From: Metabacillus schmidteae
GTDB lineage: Bacteria > Bacillota > Bacilli > Bacillales > Bacillaceae
Assembly (NCBI RefSeq): GCF_903166545.1
Contig: NZ_CAESCH010000001.1
Span: forward strand, 624,001 to 688,000
DNA length: 64,000 nt
Direction of reading: 5' to 3'
In this document: positions 58,827-64,000 of the stretch, in pieces
Layout of the letters: each line of letters opens with the position of its first letter
How positions within the stretch are numbered: the first letter of the stretch is position 1
Notes under the pieces: model-generated
Database searches by the model: none
The model's input: only the letters and a program-made list of their open reading frames with translations
Told to the model about the DNA's origin: nothing
Translations under genes and position numbers: made by a program

Positions 58827-60278
58827 TTAAAGGATTGGCATTCCATGACGTTCTAATGCTGCAGCTTCTAAGATCGACATCCCCTGTTCTTCAGCAAAGG
58901 CTGTAAGTTTGTTAGAAACAGCAGGTGCTAGATCAGCAGGAGGAGCTGCATGTCCCATTGCGCGTTGGCGGGCAGCATTTCTGCGGGCGAAAGGACCCCA
59001 AATAGCAAAAGTCAAACCAGGTGTTTGCATATTTACGAAAAACGTATTTCCATCTGGAGAGAATACTGGTCCGGCAAATTCTGAACCGTTAAACTGATTC
59101 TCTGCGAACGGATAAACAACTCCTTCTGGTGTCATACCGATAATGCGGTCATTTCCGCCTCCATCTTCTGCAATCCAAAGATCTCCCCATGGTGTGATCG
59201 TAATATTATCAGGCATTTCTAAATCATTTTTATCTGTAGATTCATAGAAGAGCTCTAATGTATTTGTAGCTGGGAAGTAGCGGTAAACTCGGCCAAGGTC
59301 CTTTGAGCCTGCACTTGTATCATCAAACCAAAATGTTCCGGCAGAAAACCAAGCTCCTTCTAAACGGCTAAATTGAATGCATCCCAAATCTTTTGCATCT
59401 TGTTGTGCTCGCTCAGGGTTAAGCTGCTTCCAAACAATGCCGAATTTTTGTGAGCTGTTTAATTGATTTGAAGTTGTAGTTGAGATTTCATCAATAGCAG
59501 CAGCTTCGAGAATACCGCCTTTTTGAAGGGAACCAAGTTTTTGGCTTCGATCATGTGGTGTAAAGCGGTAAAGGAAGCTCGGGTTGTCATCTTCAGTTAA
59601 ATACCAAATACCATTTGAGGGATCAACCGCACATGCTTCATGTGAAAAGTAACCCATATCGCGAATAGGTGTTTTTGACATTTCATTTTCCGGGTCAAGC
59701 GGATTTACTTCAAACACAAAGCCATGTCCCATGTTACGTGTTTCTTCACAAGTTAACCAAGTGCCCCAAGTTGTAGGCCCTCCTGCACAATTGCGGATCG
59801 TTCCTGAACTAGTAACATACTCATCAATTAAATTCCGGTCAGGTCCAACAATAAGGGCTGTCGTACCACCAGCAGCCCCATTGCTCCAAGGGTTTTTACC
59901 ATTTACAGGATATTGGGAATTTGTACTATTTTCATGATTACGTACAAGGATGGTCGTATTTTTATCACCTTTAAATGCTGCCATTCCATCAAGCATAGCA
60001 GGAACTAAGTCTCCGTTAGGCATTGGATCGCCTGTTTTTGAAATGATCCGATATTGAAACCCTCTTGGAAGATCAAGAATTCCATTAGGATCCTTTACTA
60101 GAGGACCATAACCTCTAAATCCACTAGATACTTTTCTTGAATTGCTTGCTGCTAAACTCTCATTTCCTCCTGTTAACGACAATACCCCGGTTGCTCCTAG
60201 TGTTAAAGCGACAGTACTCATTCCACCGACTTTTAAGAAATCACGCCTGTTTAGTTCGTTTTTCCCCAAATTCACCAC
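58827..60278 (-). CDS. phoX: PhoX-like alkaline phosphatase (DUF839), Tat-exported
   Basis: 483 residues. GTG 60278 is chosen because AAGGAGG lies five bases upstream; the ATG at 60311 lacks a site. The signal is [20 protein letters not shown] with a twin-arginine motif, cleaved near SLAA. The body matches the PhoX/DUF839 family ([65 protein letters not shown]). PhoX enzymes are Ca/Fe phosphomonoesterases. Context with tatA-tatC and an upstream candidate Pho box supports a phosphate-starvation operon. Confidence 0.88.
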   Translation of the reverse strand: MVNLGKNELNRRDFLKVGGMSTVALTLGATGVLSLTGGNESLAASNSRKVSSGFRGYGPLVKDPNGILDLPRGFQYRIISKTGDPMPNGDLVPAMLDGMAAFKGDKNTTILVRNHENSTNSQYPVNGKNPWSNGAAGGTTALIVGPDRNLIDEYVTSSGTIRNCAGGPTTWGTWLTCEETRNMGHGFVFEVNPLDPENEMSKTPIRDMGYFSHEACAVDPSNGIWYLTEDDNPSFLYRFTPHDRSQKLGSLQKGGILEAAAIDEISTTTSNQLNSSQKFGIVWKQLNPERAQQDAKDLGCIQFSRLEGAWFSAGTFWFDDTSAGSKDLGRVYRYFPATNTLELFYESTDKNDLEMPDNITITPWGDLWIAEDGGGNDRIIGMTPEGVVYPFAENQFNGSEFAGPVFSPDGNTFFVNMQTPGLTFAIWGPFARRNAARQRAMGHAAPPADLAPAVSNKLTAFAEEQGMSILEAAALERHGMPIL

Positions 60279-60340
60279 ATGTTCCTCCTTACTATTTTTT
60301 GAAGGTGCCATATTCTATGAAACTAGCTCTAGTAGAAAAG

Positions 60341-60381
60341 TTAACAGGTAATTATAAAGGGTATGTTAATTTAATGTAATT
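60341..60381 (-). promoter_or_regulatory. Candidate PhoP-binding region (Pho box)
   Basis: On the minus strand, four TTAACA-like hexamers stand at 11-base steps: TTACAT, TAACAT, TTATAA and TGTTAA, 60-100 bases before phoX. This is the PhoP tandem-repeat layout known in Bacillus. Confidence 0.55.
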
Positions 60382-60939
60382 TCCTAAAAAACTATGAACA
60401 TGTTCCTAAAGTAAGTATTGATTAGGGATATAATAGAATTTTTTAATAGTCATTTAGTCATAATGAAGTAATGTCTGTTTGTTAAAACGCACACTAGTGG
60501 GAATTAAGAGAGGGATGAAGTACTAAGCATTTAGTATAGGATTGCCAAAATGACCCTTTTAAAATATTAATGATTTATTAAAAATGTAAATTCCGTATGA
60601 ATATTGTCAAGGGGGATTTAGATAGAGTAGTAATCGTTTCTATGTATACTGGAGTTTTTAGAACCTGATAGATAACGTTTCACTTTAGAAACTGAATTAA
60701 AAGAAAAATGTAATGGAATTACTAATCTAGTGATATTTTCGTTTCAATACCTGCCTTGTAATTCAGGAAAGTACGATTATATTTAAAAGTAAATTTAACG
60801 TAAATATCGTTTACTAAAAATTAACATGAAATGGGACATATTATGCAATTTGAAGAAAATAGGAGGAAATAGGAGAAACTTGTCTCTAACATAAATAATT
60901 GTCAATTTTTGAGGTTTTTCAATTGAAAAAAATTTTTCT
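60382..60939. other. Long spacer between phoX and the matrix operon
   Basis: About 560 AT-rich bases between divergent operons. No gene seen. Small direct repeats of GTTTC/CGTTT occur; a promoter for the matrix operon must lie toward 60900-60945 (TATAAT at 60940-60945, with no good -35 at 16-18 bases). Confidence 0.4.
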
Positions 60940-60957
60940 TATAATGGCAAATGTGTT

Positions 60958-60994
60958 GTTCTTTATTGAGTTCTGTTTTTTCTTAGAAAAGAAC
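60958..60994 (+). promoter_or_regulatory. Cluster of SinR-like boxes
   Basis: GTTCTTT (60958-60964) matches the SinR consensus GTTCTYT, GTTCTGT (60970-60976) differs at one base, and AAAGAAC (60988-60994) is an inverted perfect copy. The cluster lies just past a TATAAT, about 150 bases before the TasA-like gene, as SinR sites lie upstream of tapA-sipW-tasA in B. subtilis. Confidence 0.6.
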
Positions 60995-61145
60995 GACGGT
61001 TCACTAATAGTTATCAAGAGGAAGGGAGCTCACTCACTGTTTTAGATTCGTTAGGGAAAAGGCAAATGTTAATTAGTTGAAATGGAAACCGTAGATCTGA
61101 TCAAGTCTTTGGAATTCTTAATCTATTACGAGGAGGAAAATGAAG

Positions 61146-61727
61146 ATGAGTATTAAGAGTAAATTAGGTTTAGGTGTAGCAACAGCAGTTTTAGGGATGG
61201 GATTGATCGGTGGAGGTACGTTTGCTTATTTTAGTGATTCAGCTGAAGCTAGTAACACTTTTGCAGCAGGTACGTTAGACCTGGCGGTAGATCCGGAAGT
61301 AATTATTGATGTGGAAGACTTAAGTCCGGGGGATTGGATGATTCGTGCGTTTGATCTAGTAAACAATGGATCACTTGACGTCTCTGAAGTTCTTTTATCG
61401 ACAAGCTATGAAGTCGAAGATGCAAAAGGTGATAATACAGATGATTTTGGTAAACATATACGCGTGAATTTCCTTGAAAACAGTGATAAGAGTGAAGATT
61501 ATGGTCCTAATGATATTATTTATTCAACTACTTTATATGACTTACAACAAATGACTCCAGATGCTGTTGAGAAGAACATTGTTGGATTTGAAAATGAGGG
61601 TAGTGGATTACCGGCTGGTACGAAAGACACAATGTTTGTTGAATTCGAATTTGTTGATAACGGAGAAGACCAAAATCAATTTCAGGGAGACAAATTAAAA
61701 CTTAATTGGTCTTTTGAAGCTAGATAA
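61146..61727 (+). CDS. TasA/CalY-family matrix protein 1
   Basis: 193 residues from ATG 61146, nine bases after AGGAGG (ATG 61140 is too close). SipW-type signal: KSKLGLGVATAVLGMGLIGG followed by GTFAYFSDSAEASN, the typical AYFSD cleavage region. The body has TFAAGTLDLAVDP, LSPGDWMIRAFDLVNNGSLDV and a C-terminal strand ending KLNWSFEAR, as in TasA and camelysin. Secreted by SipW and assembles into amyloid-like fibres in biofilm. First of four genes. Confidence 0.9.
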   Translation: MSIKSKLGLGVATAVLGMGLIGGGTFAYFSDSAEASNTFAAGTLDLAVDPEVIIDVEDLSPGDWMIRAFDLVNNGSLDVSEVLLSTSYEVEDAKGDNTDDFGKHIRVNFLENSDKSEDYGPNDIIYSTTLYDLQQMTPDAVEKNIVGFENEGSGLPAGTKDTMFVEFEFVDNGEDQNQFQGDKLKLNWSFEAR

Positions 61728-61741
61728 TTTTTTATTTAAGT

Positions 61742-61775
61742 AGAGAGAGAAGATTTTTTCTCTCTCTTCTATCTA
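61742..61775 (+). terminator. Attenuating terminator between the two TasA-like genes
   Basis: AGAGAGAGAA / TTCTCTCTCT stem with a GATTTT loop and an interrupted T tract (TCTATCTATTTTT). It probably lets only part of the transcripts continue, keeping the first gene most abundant. Confidence 0.55.
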
Positions 61776-61841
61776 TTTTTCCTAAGAATATTATTCATCA
61801 TGAGATTAAAAAATGAAAGTCTTATGTGTGGAGGAATTGAA

Positions 61842-62408
61842 ATGAGTATTAAAAGAAATTTAGCATTAAGTTTCGCAACAGCAGCACTCGGTTTAATTTT
61901 TATATCTGGAGGCACTGTTGCTTATTTTAATGATATAGAGTCAGCAAAAAATACTTTTACAACTGGACTTTTAGAGCTCGGGATTAATAAAGAGAGCATT
62001 ATCCAAGTGGCAGACATCGTGCCGGGGGACACAATGCATGGTAATTTTGTCCTTACGAATGATGGAACAGTAAATATTAAAGAAATTATTTTACAGTCTT
62101 CTTATGAAGTAATTGATAAGGGGATGTCAAATCAGGATGATGATTTAGGAGATTATATAGAAGTAAAGTATTTATATAATGTGAAAAATAGGGAAAGAGT
62201 TGTGGTCGAAAAAACGTTATCTGAATTAAAGGATAACCCTCAACAAATTATGAAGGAATTTCCGGTTGGAAGTAATGAAGCAAAGTTTGCCGTTCAATTT
62301 CAATTTATAGATAACGGTGAAAATCAAAATCACTTTCAAGAGGATGAATTAATACTTAGTTGGAATTTTGAGGCAACACAAAGAGATGGGGATCCTGATC
62401 TGCAATAA
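61842..62408 (+). CDS. TasA/CalY-family matrix protein 2
   Basis: 188 residues from ATG 61842 after GGAGGA. Signal KRNLALSFATAALGLIFISG then GTVAYFNDIESAKNTF; body TTGLLELGINKES, DIVPGDTMHGNFVLTNDGTVNIKEI, and end LILSWNFEATQ, parallel to the upstream paralog. It may be a minor fibre subunit. Duplicate TasA-like genes are also known in the B. cereus group (tasA and calY). Confidence 0.88.
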   Translation: MSIKRNLALSFATAALGLIFISGGTVAYFNDIESAKNTFTTGLLELGINKESIIQVADIVPGDTMHGNFVLTNDGTVNIKEIILQSSYEVIDKGMSNQDDDLGDYIEVKYLYNVKNRERVVVEKTLSELKDNPQQIMKEFPVGSNEAKFAVQFQFIDNGENQNHFQEDELILSWNFEATQRDGDPDLQ

Positions 62409-62448
62409 ATGAGCAACTGAGTTTGAATGAAGTAAGGTGGAGATCGTT

Positions 62449-62799
62449 TTGGAGAGGTACCGCACGATAATAATCATAAAAATAATGCTTATTTGGTATT
62501 TACTAATAGTGTCAGTTGGATTTTTAACGACAAGCACTGTTGCATACTACAGTGATCATAAGCCTGCGAGCGGAAGCATGACCATTGGTACTTGGGAAAG
62601 TGAAGAAAAGGTACACCAAAAGGAAGATATAACGAATGGAAGTTCAAAAAAAGATAATGAAATGGATAAACAGGTTGCTAAAGCTGAGCAGAAATCAACG
62701 TCTTCTCAATTAAATGAAAAAGAAGAAGAGACTATAAAGGATAATTATGAAAAACAAAACGTGCAGTCAGGGAGCGCTGATGAACAGGAAGGAGATTAA
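62449..62799 (+). CDS. TapA-like SipW-dependent small protein
   Basis: 116 residues from TTG 62449, six bases after AAGGTGGAG (GTG 62437 possible). One hydrophobic segment (IIIIKIMLIWYLLIVSVGFL) followed by TTSTVAYYSDHKPASGSMTIGTW, the SipW-type region shared with TapA. The rest is very polar (Lys/Glu/Gln/Ser). It may anchor or nucleate the fibres as TapA does; the short low-complexity tail differs from B. subtilis TapA. Two bases before sipW. Confidence 0.65.
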   Translation: MERYRTIIIIKIMLIWYLLIVSVGFLTTSTVAYYSDHKPASGSMTIGTWESEEKVHQKEDITNGSSKKDNEMDKQVAKAEQKSTSSQLNEKEEETIKDNYEKQNVQSGSADEQEGD

Positions 62800-62800
62800 G

Positions 62801-63358
62801 TTGAATTTATTAAAATGGGTGAATCGGATTGTTACAGGGATATTAATTATATTGCTAGTGAGTGTAGCTGGAATTGTGCTGTCCACTAAACTTACGAATG
62901 GTGAACCAGAGGTATTTGGTTATCAATTAAAAACGGTTCTATCAGGGTCAATGGAACCTAATATTCAAACAGGATCAATTATTGCTGTGAAGTCAGTTGA
63001 CGAGGATGAACGGGAAAAATTTCAAAAGGGTGATGTGATTACATTTTTAGAAGAGGATAGACTAGTTACCCACCGCATCCTGGAGGTTAAAAAGACAGGC
63101 AGTCATATTCAATATATAACCAAGGGGGATAATAACAATACGCCAGATTCAAACCCTGTTTTAGCTGACAATGTCAAAGCGGCTTACGATGGATTTACTA
63201 TTCCCCATTTGGGTTATTTTATTAATTTTGCTCAGTCTACTAATGGGAGTTTTTTATTTATGATCTTACCTGGAATCTTGTTACTGGGGTACTCTATATT
63301 GACTATATGGAAAACATTGAGGCAGTTAGAAGATGAATATAAAAAAACCCCAATCTAA
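62801..63358 (+). CDS. sipW: Signal peptidase I, SipW (ER type)
   Basis: 185 residues from TTG 62801 (AAGGAG six bases upstream, inside the previous gene). N-terminal membrane helix (10-30), catalytic Ser50 in TVLSGSMEPNIQTGSII, His91 in RLVTHRILEV (ER-type Ser-His, instead of the Ser-Lys of other bacterial signal peptidases), YITKGDNNNTPDS, and a C-terminal membrane helix. It cleaves the three upstream proteins. The stop codon lies inside the terminator. Confidence 0.93.
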   Translation: MNLLKWVNRIVTGILIILLVSVAGIVLSTKLTNGEPEVFGYQLKTVLSGSMEPNIQTGSIIAVKSVDEDEREKFQKGDVITFLEEDRLVTHRILEVKKTGSHIQYITKGDNNNTPDSNPVLADNVKAAYDGFTIPHLGYFINFAQSTNGSFLFMILPGILLLGYSILTIWKTLRQLEDEYKKTPI

Positions 63359-63375
63359 ATATTAGATTGGGGTTT
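63345..63375 (+). terminator. Terminator overlapping the sipW end, copy 1
   Basis: AAACCCCAATCT / AGATTGGGGTTT perfect stem, 7-base loop. T run only three long. Recurs at 63534-63565. Confidence 0.8.
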
Positions 63376-63407
63376 CACCTTGTAGACAAAGTAAAATTTC
63401 TAGCCCC

Positions 63408-63534
63408 TCAGACTGATTGCTAACGCTTGCCTTTCGAGGCACGAAGACTTGTGAGGAGCGGAGTTACCGGGATTGGTAATGAGCACCGCAGCAAGGTGAG
63501 TAACGAAGAAAGCGAGCGTTTGTCAACAGTCTGA
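63408..63534 (+). repeat. Structured dispersed repeat between two terminator copies
   Basis: Bounded by TCAGACTG / CAGTCTGA. Interior inverted pairs: CTAACGCTTGC / GCGAGCGTTTG and TTACCGGGATTGGTAA. Non-coding, GC-richer than surroundings; a similar element is, from memory, common in Bacillus spacers. Confidence 0.7.
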
Positions 63535-63565
63535 AACCCCAATCTAAATATAAGATTGGGGTTTT
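63534..63565 (+). terminator. Terminator, copy 2
   Basis: AAACCCCAATCT / AGATTGGGGTTTT, one base different in the loop from copy 1; better T run. Confidence 0.8.
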
Positions 63566-63726
63566 GCGGTTAGGAAACTATGAATAAAAAATAAAAGCTC
63601 TTTAGCTGGTTTAATTATGGACATCCACTCGGCTATTCCAAGAATTTACACTTATTTCTATAATATAATGTATAATTTAACTATCCTGTTAACGAACTAG
63701 GAAAATCTTTTTCTAGGAGATTTAAG

Positions 63727-64000
63727 ATGAAATTAGATTGCTTGATTGTTGATGATGAGCTTGCTTTAGCTGAAACAACTTGTGAGTATTTTAATATGTT
63801 TGAAGTCAAAACGGCTTTTGTGACAAGTGCGGAAGAGTGTGAACATTTTCTGGAGGAACACAAACCATCATTGATTCTTCTTGATATTAATCTTGGGGAT
63901 TCTTCCGGATTTGAATTATGTAAAAAATTGCGCCGCACAACACAGGTTCCGATTATATTTATAAGTGCCCGCTCCAGTGATGACGATGTTTTGATTGCAC
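63727..64000 (+). CDS. Response regulator, receiver domain (cut by window end)
   Basis: First 91 residues: MKLDCLIVDDELALAETTCE, phospho-acceptor Asp in SLILLDINLGDSSGFELC (near residue 56), and IIFISARSSDDDVLIA with the conserved Ser/Thr position and the start of the Lys region. Ahead of it TCTAGGAGA is the binding site, and TATAAT-like sequences lie at 63661-63675. Likely OmpR family with a kinase gene beyond the window, but the output domain is not visible. Confidence 0.88.
   Translation, partial: MKLDCLIVDDELALAETTCEYFNMFEVKTAFVTSAEECEHFLEEHKPSLILLDINLGDSSGFELCKKLRRTTQVPIIFISARSSDDDVLIA

Overview
The window looks like chromosomal DNA from a low-GC Gram-positive spore-former of the family Bacillaceae (Bacillus/Metabacillus type). 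The evidence is the Bacillus-type 16S/23S/5S rRNA, purEKBCSQLFMNHD in the B. subtilis order, and the block that follows it: yerA, yerB, yerC, pcrB, pcrA, ligA, camS, putP, gatCAB, dgkB, rlmCD. Genus is an inference. No tRNA gene was recognised.

Layout. 1-1314: 3' end of a 23S gene, its 5S gene, and two chimeric 'pseudo-5S' repeat units. 1569-7625: accessory cargo between two rRNA operons. It holds a frameshifted CHASE4-GGDEF-EAL c-di-GMP gene, a decayed minus-strand small gene with an in-frame stop, and a three-gene surface-glycan cluster (ykoS-like, ykoT-like, GtrA). 7725-13560: a complete 16S-23S-5S operon with promoters, followed by two more pseudo-5S units. 13663-14807: a methyltransferase and a NETI-motif small protein.

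14807-28235: the purine operon. Two PurBoxes and a guanine-class riboswitch with a leader terminator precede purE. Twelve pur genes convert PRPP to IMP, with many overlapping start/stop codons. Hairpins or repeats lie after purB, purF and purH. 28216-48523: conserved housekeeping genes, including two small proteins that are easily missed: an EYxxD-motif membrane peptide antisense to the purD end, and a 36-aa symporter accessory peptide upstream of putP.

48524-56840: an accessory island apparently inserted at the 3' end of rlmCD. A decayed copy of the rlmCD 3' end plus a terminator-like stretch recurs near 56770-56840. The island carries a 36-bp tandem repeat, a 233-bp direct repeat pair, an IS21-family element (inverted termini, 5-bp target duplication), an ntdR/ntdB-like regulator-phosphatase pair with a candidate operator, a NERD-domain protein, and an 11-unit, about 155-bp tandem array with overlapping ATGA small reading frames and variable poly-A tracts.

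56994-64000: two small membrane proteins, a phoX-tatA-tatC operon with a candidate Pho box, then a SipW-dependent amyloid-matrix operon (two TasA/CalY proteins, a TapA-like protein, SipW) behind a cluster of SinR-like boxes, and finally the start of a response regulator cut by the window edge.

The least explained features are the chimeric pseudo-5S units, the 155-bp array downstream of the NERD gene, and the rlmCD-end island. All functional statements are inferences from motifs and context; no database search was run.
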